This document shows, one piece after another, positions 36,801 to 49,064 of a stretch of DNA of 64,000 bases. Numbering within the stretch: the stretch's first letter is position 1; each line of letters starts with the position of its first letter. The position numbers and the translations under genes are program-made. This DNA comes from Arenicola marina (taxonomy: Eukaryota > Annelida > Polychaeta > Arenicolidae): the NCBI GenBank assembly GCA_964019135.1, contig OZ025263.1:33768133-33832132 (forward strand), given 5' to 3'. The notes under the pieces are model-generated. The model had not been told where the DNA came from. It did not search any database and saw only the letters and a list, made by a program, of their open reading frames with translations.

Positions 36801-39800
36801 TTCAGTGTCGTTTAAAAAACAAATCTGTGTCGATGTCGCTTTTTTAGATACTACGTGTCGGAATTTGGGGGTCAATGTCGAATGTCGATTTTTCCAATAT
36901 GCCTGTGTCGCGTGTCGCCATTTACCCTTCCAGACCCCTACTACAACAGATATGATCATGATTATTTACTCTGGTACGAAGTTTGAAAATGTCGTTTAGG
37001 TATTTCTCAGGGTCATTTTAACCCAAGCGTTGATTGTTGATAAAAGAGTACCATCTTTTTTAATAATGTCCCATACGTTATGATGGCCGAAACGACAATG
37101 AGAAAGAAATCTTCATGAAAGTTTCACTGCTCTCCCTATATTTCAAAATCTACTATCGCATGAATTTGCTACATAATGCCAATTGAAAGCGTTGGTTTCT
37201 TACAGTCGATCACAACATTATATATATTATATAACATTTACACTACTCTATCGCCTCCGCTATAGGTACACTCACATCGCCGTGGACACCGTCATCACGA
37301 AGCACCATCAAAAGTTCACTGTCCTCTTCGTTGCTACGCTGGAAGGCGTCGTCAAGAAGCTGGTGCAGTTGCCAGGGCAACGCCAGATGTGCGTGGTGGA
37401 GCAGATTCACATTTTGCCGGAGCAGAAAGTAGGAGCGGTGCGCTCATTCGAGCTGTCGAAAGAGGAGGTGAGCTATGCTTCTACAAGGGCGGATCCAGGG
37501 GGGGGTGTCCAGGGGGTCCGGACCCCCGCCCCCTCTTTTTAAGGAAGAATGTCGTGACTCCCCCCCCCTCCGCAATTTTGTTCAGAGCCTCTCCCCTCGG
37601 TTGCAAGTTTGGAGAACCCCCCCCCCCCCCTTTTTCAAATTCCTGGATCCGCCCCTGCTCTAATCAGTAAACTATCCATATCTTAACTTGAAAACTGTTT
37701 TCATTGTAACATTCTTTATTTTCTCGTTTTACGGGAATAAAAAAATATATAGATGTTATAGAACAGAGGAGGGGGTGGAGACCACTGTCGGACCACATGA
37801 ATATGTTTACTATCAACTATTTATATCCAGCCGTATTTACATTTTAGGAAGTTTCACAGGAGATGAATGTTTGTTTAATTTTTTTAAAACTTTTCTATCG
37901 TTTGGCTAAAACCGGGTGTTCTGGTATTCTTTCGCCAGGCGGCGCTGTTTGTGGGAACCGAAGATCGCGTCTACAGAGTTCCTATACAGCGATGTGATCG
38001 GTTTACCTCCAAAGTGTAAGTCTTATGATGCTATATGATTTGTCACTTATTAAAGGACGTATCTTATGCAAGCCTGCTTGGCATTCACCTTATTATTATT
38101 GCAAGCTTCTTTGCCGCTTTAGGGGCCGGCCCGGTAGTTCAGTGGGTTAGAGCGCTCGCCTGGAGTGTTTTTGCCACCGAAAACTTCCATATCGCGTTTG
38201 CAATCATCCTTAAATCTCAGGCTTCGGTCGTCTAGTTGGCCTTTTGCCGGTGGCAAGCTCGCCATGGAATATGTCCGTTGGGATAATATTCATCATGCAT
38301 TGGATGAACGTGCCCTAGCCAGCGATCTAAGACACATTTGTTTGATGAGGGCCAGAATCCTTGGCTAAGACCTCAGCATTCTTTAACATTGTGCCTAAAA
38401 TATTACACGAAGATTCACATATAGCCTGTTGCCTTTCTGTTTGCAGCACCTGTCTGAGCGCTCAGGACCCATATTGCGGTTGGAACAGCGATTGGCAGCA
38501 ATGCACCACGGTGCCCAAGACACTGCCAGCCCACAACTGGCATCAGAACATCAGCTCCTGCCCCATACTTCAGTACCCAGGTAAGGAGACAATAGAGGGA
38601 TCAACCACTATAGCGGCACGCTGTTTGAATAATTAGGCCGGTCCCAGCGACTCGTATGAATAATTAGGCCGGTCCCAGCGACTCGTATGAATAATTAGGC
38701 CAGTCCCAGCCACTCGTCTGAATAATTAGGCCAGTCCCAGCCACTCGTCTGAATAATTAGGCCAGTCCCAGCCACTCGTCTGAATAATTAAGGCAGTCCC
38801 AGCCACTCGTCTGAATAATTAGGCCAGTGCCAACCATTCGTTTGAATGATAGGCCGGGCCAGACTATTCGTCAATTATCATAATGCAGACGTGTATGCTA
38901 CGTTGCGGGATACGGTCCAATACGGGTACGTTATGACCAGAAACACCTGGGCGCTAATGCTTTGGAATTTTCTAACAATTGGTCCCAAAAACGTTCTATA
39001 AAACTGATTTGGACCTGAACAAAAAGATATATGGTGATGATTTTTGGTGAAATATGACTGTATTTGAACATATTTTAATGATTGAACTATTTGACTCTCT
39101 GTGATAAATTCACAACGCTAACATCTCATAACTCTCCCCCACCCCCTCCACTCTGCAGTGAACGGTGGGTGGTCGCTGTGGGGTGCATGGGAACCCTGTG
39201 AACAGCTTGGCTACCCTCGTGGCGGCGACCAGTGTATGTGCCGGCGACGCACGTGTTCACAACCGGAACCAGTATTCGGGGGTGAAGACTGCTGGGGCCG
39301 CAGTGTGGAGGTCTCCAACTGTACCGGTAAGTAACAGCGGCGTGTAAACTGCTTCATTCGTGCTCTTAATATTTTACCCCTTTTTCACTTTTTGTTGTGC
39401 AAAAAAAGTTGACTTTTTTTTCGTCGTAATGAGTGTAGGGGCATTTTACTTAAGCTTATTTGTCAGCACAAGCCGAATTCTTGGATTTGCTGACTAAGGT
39501 TTTTTTGTTGTTATACGAAGTGTTATATTTTGTCTTTAAGTTACGTCTTTCATAAGTGTAACACGCATTATTATAATTTCTGATTTATACGTGAAGTTGT
39601 TTCTGAACCAGTAGACAATGGTCTTTTGTTGTATCAGTATTAGGTATTTTTGTAGATTTCAGTTTTTTTTATCTATATAGGCTTCTATGCAGTGTTTAAT
39701 GAGCTTTATTTATGTGTCATTTAATCTTAGTTCTGTAATGCATGACGTATTTAAGCCTAATTTTATTGGTAGCTAGGGATGTTAATTCTTAGCGTAATAT

Positions 39801-42800
39801 TATTGCTGTCTGCCTTAGTCAGTGGTGGATCCATGGCGGTTGCACCCTCCCAGTCGGTTATGTATGATCTTCCTCTAAAAATAAAGGGGCTGCGCCGTAT
39901 GCACCCCTGTTCCGCCCCCCCACCCCCCACCAACGCTGAGTCGCGCGTCGCAATCTCCCCGGATCCACTTCTATTTATGGCTTTATTTGGTTATTCAACC
40001 TGTGTACATTACAACTTCTTATTTCGGTATATTTATTTTACTTAATGACTTCTTATCGTTTGTGTTTTATTTCTGTTACTTTGCTTTCCGTCGATGTTGT
40101 TTGTTGTGTCCACGTGTCGTGCTATGTGTGACCTTCACCTTGCAGTCAACGGCGGGTGGAGTCAGTGGTCCCCGTGGTCTGGTTGCTCGGCAACCTGTAA
40201 CGTGGCCGTCAGGTCGCGCCACCGTACCTGTGGCAACCCCGAGCCCCAGTACGGGGGCCGAGTGTGTGTAGGGTCCGCCCGTGATGAGGAGTATTGCTAT
40301 GACAACCCTGAATGTCCCCCTGGTAAGACAACGGGTCATTTCAAAGGCTGAAAAAAAGTAGAAGCAGCCTCATCATAACGCCATCGTGTAAGACAATTCA
40401 TGGCTATAGTTAATGGCATCCATGATCTACAGTTTACGATGCAGCCTCCATCTTCCAGAGTAAAGGTTGTTGATAATATCCTAACAATGCTATGCTTATC
40501 GATGTCAGATTATGATCAAATTAGTGCCGCATTAATATTATATTTTGCTTGTCAACTTTTGTGTCATTACATTAGGTTTCACGCTTTCATATGTTCTCGT
40601 ATTTGCCTAGGTCTAAAACTTGTTTGCTATAAAAGCCCTCCCACCCCCCCCTCGTAACTATTTATAAGGGAAGTAAGGACCTAGTATCCCCTCATTTTAA
40701 GCTTTCTTTGGATGACTGAAGGCAAATTGCCGCAACCTCCACCGTCACCTCACTTTTGATTAATTGTCAGGCAGTGTTATGCCTAATTACCCTCTCCCCT
40801 TTAGTTATTTCTGTTGCAGAGAACTGCCTAATTACCCCCCCCCCCCGACTTTAATTGTTTCTCCGGCCGATAAATTATCTTGTGACGGATAAATGCCCAG
40901 CCCCTGCCTTTAACTTGATGCGGTAGATAAATACCTGATTCCCTTAGCCTCTGCTTTTAATAATATATGCCTACCCCCTCCCCCTCCCCCCTCTGCCGTT
41001 AACTATTTCTACGGTAGATAAATGCCTAATAATTATCCCCCCACTTTAACTATTAACTATAAATGCAAAGGCCCAATCTCCCTTTTTCTCCGAGAGGTAG
41101 CGCCCCCGTAACCCGTTCTTCGTCGTGGCCTCCTTCAGATCCCCCCATCGAGGTGCCTGTGGACGGCGGGTGGTCGGCGTGGGGACACTGGTCGCCCTGT
41201 GATCGTGCCTGCCAGGGCGGGGTGCAGACCCGGAAGAGGGCGTGCACCAACCCCCCGGTCCTCTGGGGGGGCCATGACTGCGCGGGTAACGACGAGCAAT
41301 GGCGGCGCTGCAACAAACACGCCTGCGAAGGTAATTAACAGTTAAGCAGCCAAGAGCTCGTTTCTCCATGTGTCATTGTAATTCCTGGAAATTGTGCAAC
41401 ATAGCTAACGGGTAAGGTTTAAATAGACGATAAAATGGTTGTTATCGTTTCGTTATCATATGTACATTGATCAACTCTCAACCACTCATGTCATTTTATC
41501 ATTGCCGGTCAATAGCACTTGTGCTAATGTTTATTGTTGACTTGTATACCGACGTTAAATAAAATTTTACCTTATCTTCTGCATATACAGTTATATTCAA
41601 CTGATTATTAATTGTATGCATTGTCTGATCTAGTTAACCTACATATTGGCATTCAAACTATATTGTTTGGAAGTAAATTGACGCAGTGTCTGCCCCTGTT
41701 GCCCCTATATAATAATATTTTTTAATTAACTAGACGCATAGCTCGGCATAGCCAGGCCACGGTGGTGACACACTTTGAAGTATTGAAATCTTAAAGGGTA
41801 CCTGGTGTCAGACCCCACCTAAACAGGGATGTCTCCGCAAGAAATTAGCAAAATGAGGGCATGATATATATGTCCGTCACATATGTTAATTTACCCTGTT
41901 GACAGAGGTCCGTCGATCCAGCGATTGGACGCCGTGGATTAAGGTCAACGTCACGAAGGACGGTCATTTTGAGGAACGCTTCCGCTTCGTCTGCAAGGCC
42001 AACGTAGAGGCCTCCGATGAGCTGCGCATCAGCCAACCGAAGACCGACTTCCGCTTCTGCTCGGCCAGCAACCCGCAGGACTGTCTGAAACCAGGTGAGC
42101 TAAGCGTCGGGGGGCGTCCCGGGGACGATGGTGAGGACACCCCAACGGAAGCCGCTCTCCGCGCGCTGTGTGCGGCTCATAGCGCCGAAGGTACGAAGGG
42201 AGATAGCGTGCATCGACCTCCAGCGGCTAAACATAATGGCGGTGTCGATGGCGGGAAGGGAAACGAGATCATTAAAGGGAGCCGGAAGGGCAGCGGCTCG
42301 GGGAGGCGGAAGAATAAGGGGAATAAGAAGAACAAAGCTAAGTACTCGGGCAAACATAACGACGTCATAATTTCTGACGCCGGAGCGGTGACGCCGGAAG
42401 ACGCCCGCATGGTGCGCTCCCCTATCTGGCAACATAAAAAGACGTACACGGGCTTCTGTGGGTGTCGCGACCTAGGCATGATGCGTATGTGTAGGCGATG
42501 TACAGTTCCCCTGAGCTGATGAATATATTGGATAAAAACTTACAATCAGGTGAGTGAGGTCCAAGTGCGTGAATTACCAGGTACTGCTGCAATAAAAGGT
42601 TTAAACAAGTTAATAACCAGGTAGGAAAAAAATATCTGTGTTATTTGACAATTACTCGAATCAAAGTAATTTAAGCACGTTATTTATTATTACTGGATTA
42701 AAAAAAATCAGCCCTATAAAGAGTGCTAAATACTAATAACTCAAATAGTAGTTGGTTCATTTAGGCAAAATTAAATATTGAATTAAACTTGCTAATCGTC

Positions 42801-45800
42801 TATGCAATAGACCAAGAAAAAAGTGGTCTTAAATATTAAAATCAAATTGTATTATTGCGATACTTAAATGTCGGCGTTAGGTTAGGCGACGTTTACATAG
42901 AAACTAACCTCGACACACTTACAATTAATAAACACTGCACAACTTGAAGTCACATGGTCAATATTTGATTGAAATTCCAACATGATCAACTGCAAACAAA
43001 ATAGGCAAATTATAATATTCGTTGTCGTGCTTTGCAATTCCATCCAAATTACTATCTGCTGATAAACTTTAAACTGCTGATACTGGTGCTTTGACTGTTC
43101 CGCAAGATGGATCTGTCAAAGCGTAATGTGCCGTCTGGTCTTAAGTGTCTCATAGCGAGTCCAAAAACGAAAATGGCGACTTCTCGGCGTATGAAAGTGG
43201 CTAAATGTTGCTTATTCAAAATTTACCGCGGTTATTGTTGTACTCTTTGGCTGAAAGTGTCGTATGGAACTTTTACAGGCCAGCCCTTACATGTGTTCTC
43301 GACGGTCGTTACAGCTCTGGCTTTCTGTGGTAGACGCTAACTGTCGTGTCGTACTCTTTTGGTGGTTTGGCGAAATTTCTCTCCCGATCGTACTGTTGTG
43401 GTGGTTGGTGTTGTAAATGGCTCCTGTATTGCTTAACTGTATGCGCCAGTCTGTGTATCCACGTGAACTCCCGCCCGCTGTATATATATAACATACCAAA
43501 GTTATTCGAAACGATGTCTGTTGAATGTCATTATTATTATCAAAGACTTATGCTTTGCGTTCATAACATGCATTAGAAGCTGACTTAGATTTAATGATAT
43601 CCAGGGGAATATGCTTTGCAATATCAGTCAAATATCGCTGTGAACAGTATTATAATTTGTACAAATGTATATTGAGTCAAGAGGACATGATTTATTTATG
43701 ATCGTAGAGATATTTCCGCAATTTAGATCGATATATTCGCGAAGAGATTCACAACGTAACAAATGTGAGCAAAACGCGAAAAAAGCCAACTGATATTATT
43801 ACATCTATATATTTTGAAGCTGAACAAATATAGGAGATATATTCTCATTGCTTTATTTATGAGGTTTACATGAAATTGGTTCACTTGAATTTAGCATGGT
43901 CGCTAACTTCATAAATGATAAATACATCATTTATTAAAAAAAAATATATATATCAAATGATAATATATATACATGTACGTATGCAAGCTGTCACAGATAC
44001 AAATATTTCAGATAGATCAGCCAAGATTTTGCACTGCATTTTAGGGATATGCCTTATGAAGTTTCAATTATTTTGACAAATACTATTCACGCCTAAAAAT
44101 ACTTGTAATAACTACATACCATACACTATCAATTATTGTGTTCACAAACGCATAGCGCCGTACATAGCAAACTACCTATCAGGACCGCGATTGGAGCTAG
44201 ATTAGGTTAGAAGACCTAATTTGCCTGTGCCAAACTCGTATTACTCATGTTACTACGATACCTAAAAAAAAATAGAATCATATGTTATAGATATGTAAGG
44301 AAACCGATAGAATAGGTCACATCGAGTCACTCTGAAGTTCTTTATGTAGGATGTGGATTAAGCTTAAATATTTTGAATGATACGCAATGCTTTTTCGATT
44401 TCCTAATGATTACACAAACTGCAACATCAGTTGCAGACCTGTACTATATAGTGCAGACCTGTACTATATAGTGCAGACCTGTACTATATAGTGCAGACCT
44501 GTACTATATAGCCTTCTCATTTGTCCTCCTTTGCCTGAGCCTACCTAAAGGATATAAACGCGGGTCCACATAGTCATGCTGGCATAGGTTAACACGATGA
44601 ATGATGTTGATATTCCCATAAAATACCCATCTTAAAACAGTATTATGACAGATGGTGAAGAAAATATACATACAGCTAATGTAGCCAAAGTTAACATGAG
44701 GAGATTATTCTGATCGATAGGATAACTCAAATCTGTACCAACACATGACATAACGTTTATGATTCGTTTATGAAGTTTTGAACAATGTGCAAACCGACTT
44801 AACGTGGAGTTAGAGCCAACACATTTTGTTATATTTTGAACGGTACGTCGACAGACGCTGTACAGTTGATACTTTTCTGCGATCAATATATATAAAGGGA
44901 ATCTCATCTGACACTTGAAATGAGTGAGCTTCTACTTGTAATTTCTGTATCGTTGTTATGAATTATTGGGGCGTCATCCGTGTGTTGAATCGTATTTGTT
45001 CTGTTAAAATTGCTTACTTTTTGTGATGCTCATTGGCCAAAATTTGATGTGTTCACTGTAGGAACACTCACTTGTTATTGTACGTGATTGTCGAAGTCAT
45101 TTACATTTGTAACACAGTTAACCGTTAGGACTAAGAAGCCAGGATGTTATGTTAACCGTTAGGACTAAGAAGCCAGGATGTTATGTTAACCGTTAGGACT
45201 AAGAAGCCAGGATGTTATGCGCCTTGAACCTTGACTAAATAGTGATGTCTAAAATAAATGTAGGACAAACATTGCAACCCATGTCTATCACATTCCCCAT
45301 ATGACGTAAATTGTGTGCGGAAATCTACACGAATCACGTTGAATTATACATCGCAATTACATCCTGGCTTCAGCCCTTTTTCTGTGATGCACTTCTTGGA
45401 TCGAGTAGCCAGCACAGTTGTTAGCTGACACCAGTGGCAGTAGCCTTCACCGTATGTACGCCACTTGAGCTCCGGTCAATAGCAGGCATCGTGGGTGGGG
45501 AATCCCATGGTGGGCTGTTAAAGCAAGGACACCATCTCCTTATGTTGAATAACCCAACCGTTCAGACATAGCGATTGCTTGATTTAACGTTCAATTCTCT
45601 TATCCTTTGCGGATTTCAATTTTTCGAGTTTTTTTATGCAACGTGTTCTGCTTTGGGTGTAATAGAATTAACTTTATTAAAACCGTCTAGTTTATTGCAA
45701 TCAATTGTTCTGAAATATTACCGCCTTACTGCCCCCCCCGCCCCCTCGATGCTTTATATTGACTGGCGCTTTCACGTTAACATCTCACGAATATAGTGAC

Positions 45801-48800
45801 GTCACTGTCGAAGTTCTGTTGTTCCTGTGTCACGTGATACCCTATGCTTTTTGTAGTGTTGTGGTGGAGGGGTGTAACACTGTCTCACCGTCTTTTAATG
45901 AAACTATAGCTATGTTATCCTACGCCATGTTAGCTATTCTAAATGGCAGAGGATTTTCTAGGCTGTCATTCCTTTCTTGCTTACGAAATTAAATCTATTT
46001 TCGAATTAACGTCCAGACTGATGACGTACTTCTGCTCTCAGTTATTTCACTTTTTATTGGCCTCACTTTGTTTACATTCTGAAACCACAGCACAATATAC
46101 AGTATTGTAACTCTTGGAGTGGTACTATGTTGTTGGGCTCTGTAACGCTTACGTCGTACACATCCTCATAGGACGAACCTGTCCATTGTTGTCCCCGCTC
46201 TTTTATCTGTTGTCATACACCCAGTTTGTTGTACTAGTAAGATGGAATATAATAGACAGTATTTTGTGTTTGTCGATTGGTCTAGATCTCTCATGACACA
46301 TAGCGCCTAACTTTAATGTTGTTTATAGTCACTAGATATAAATGCTTAATTAATACAATAATCTATAATTCTTTTCACACGGTGTTACTGCTGATAATAT
46401 TTTGTTTATTTTTATGGACTTTTTACTAGCTATTAAGGATAAACCCATTTTCCTGAAAGCAATACATATTGATATATATATTCCTTCTGTATATATTTTC
46501 CCTCCCCCCTTTTCCTTGTTTTCGTTGAGTAATGAAACCGACCTTGCATTACCTAATTATTTTGGGACAGGTATGATTCATAGCACAATTTAGACGATTT
46601 TTTATGTTTTCTTTAATCTCGTCTGCTTCTCACCACTAATAGTTATTGTTGATTTTGCCAAATTTATCATATATCTGTAACGCAGATCTTGTTTTATCTT
46701 TTCGTGTAAATTGGTACGTAACTGTTGATTTAAGAAAAATAAAGAACTTCTCAACGAATTAAATGCGTCCTCTTTATCTCTGTACTGGGTACGCCAATAT
46801 CATTAATAATTGCTATCGCACGATACTGTTTGCACAGATTGCAATCGGAACCAAAACAAACGTGCAAAAAAGCAAACTTCTGCCCAAGATTTAAAACAAA
46901 ATCCGATTCTGGCTTTAGATTGTGCTATGACCTGTCTGAATGCGATATGATATGCTTTTGCACCTAATCTCTTTCGCTTCAGCGTGTGCTAATTGTGTGT
47001 GGTGTGAATTAACGTGCACCAAACTCCACAAATGAAGACACACACCATCCTGGTTTCACACGCCACAAATTTTACAAAGTGCAAAAGATTCTTGTTTCTC
47101 ACGCCAATAGTTACAAGAGTGCAAAAGAACGACGTGAATATGACGCGTGAGCATAAACTAGACAGCGCTCCGTGTGACTAAAGATACCGACTTCAGGGAA
47201 AAGTTACGATATATGTAGTCCAAAACAGATCCGAGGCGTAATTTGCGCGTATAAAAATCTCCCCCATTTTTTTTGCCAGAGAGTCTGGTTACGTGTCAAC
47301 TGCATTTGATGGGATAACGTGATGCAGTAACTTACGTGCTACTTCGAATTACGTCCTGTCTCACACCTACCGGTCAATCAATGACCCATAAATTCCCTCG
47401 CACGAGTTACTGTCAACATAATAGCTAAACCAACTTGTGCATCACCAGAAAAAAACGAATGTAAAAAAACGCGAATTATATCTAACGTTATATGATCTTA
47501 AAATTGCATATCGAGCTCTTTCCCGCTAAAACTAAAGAAGTCCAAATACAAATAAGAATTAGTCCTTGAATCATCCAAGATTTCTTTTGTCTATATTCCA
47601 CGCATACCAGACTGCCAATGGGGTCTCTTACCCCTGCCCGTGATATCAATTTACCAGAGGTTTTCAACTTAGTGGTATACGTCATCAGTTTGTGTGCTTC
47701 GTGATGCTTGGGTATAAGTAGCAGTGCCGCGACAGAGTTCTGTGGTGTCCCGGGATAGAAACTTTTGCCACATCACAGCCGAAACGGCGATGTTTATTAG
47801 GTTTCTGAACAAGTGAGTTTTCTGAAAATTGTGATATATATCTCTACCGGGCTTAGTTTTGGCGGGAAAGAGCTCGATATGCAACTTTAAATTATTCGCC
47901 ATCGCATGGGGAAAAAAATGAATGCGGGAGTTCGCGTAGTAGACAATTTTGATGAGATACGTGTAACGTTATTGCATATCTAATCTTTTTTGGCAAATTT
48001 ATAAATAGAATGCATAATCGGAACGTGCGTTAAATGGTAGAGATAGGTGCATTTTCGCTTGGTAAATATGTTAGGATATATTCAGTGATAATATAACCTG
48101 CTTGTGATATGTAACACGCGAAGTGTAAATAATTAGTAACTGACGTATCAATAACGTCATAATGAACGCGGAAGCAGCGTATATGGATCACGTGTCCACA
48201 TTGTCGCCATGGCCGCGAAGTGATGACGTCACCCGAGGACTTAAAGCAGTGGCGCTTTAACCAGTGACGACGTCATTTGATGAAGTCCACATGTCAGTGA
48301 TGATGTCAGATAGTGCCGTACGTACATCTATGGCGTTCAGTGTGAATGATGACGTCATCGGATGACTTACCTACACAGCTAAGGCGTTGGGTACGTATGA
48401 GTGATGACGTCATGTGATGACGTACGCTGGTCTTCCAGGGCGTCATTCTGACATGGATGGCAGCTGGTCGCATTGGGGGTCGTGGACTCACTGCGACACC
48501 CTCTGTGGCGGGGGTCAGCAGACCCGGGAGCGGCTCTGTAACAACCCGCCCCCGAATGGACACGGACATGACTGCAACGGTCACGAGAAAGACGTGAAGA
48601 TCTGCAACGCCCACCCCTGTCAGGGTTAGTACTAAACCTAAAACGGGATTGAGTCGCCCTAAGTACCGAAGCTTTGTGTAGTAATTAACAGACGGGGGTT
48701 AAGCCGTCATGTAATCATTTTAATCCTGCGTACGAAGATGGCTTCCATTTGCCCTTTTGTTATGTTGAGTTATATCACACGGAATAAATGTTGATGAAAC

Positions 48801-49031
48801 TTACCAGTGATTCGTAGGGAAACAATAGCAGTCGGATATTTTGATTGGTCTATCAATGTGCGGCGAGCGACTTTGGCTGAACGTTGGTTATAGTTTTATC
48901 GCAAATGCTAAGTATTCCCTAAGACACGCTTGAAGTTATTGGCCTTGATAAGAAGTTAATTATTTTTTATGACAGGTTATTTTGAGATAATTTCCACCTT
49001 AATGACGGCCTCATCACGATTGCCCTTCCAT

Positions 49032-49064
<33 letters not shown>

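Larger units (their letters stand above)
42600..48180. other. Large semaphorin intron 15, mostly without recognised features
   Basis: A/T-rich sequence. Contains two short tandem arrays (44433, 45117), a C-run near 45733 and an AATAAA at 46738. No exon recognised. Confidence 0.5.

Noticed and set aside
42095-42190. Exon 15 extended to a second donor at 42191 as the main form
   Set aside because: The donor GTACGA is weak compared with CCAG|GTGAGC at 42095; kept only as a possible alternative.
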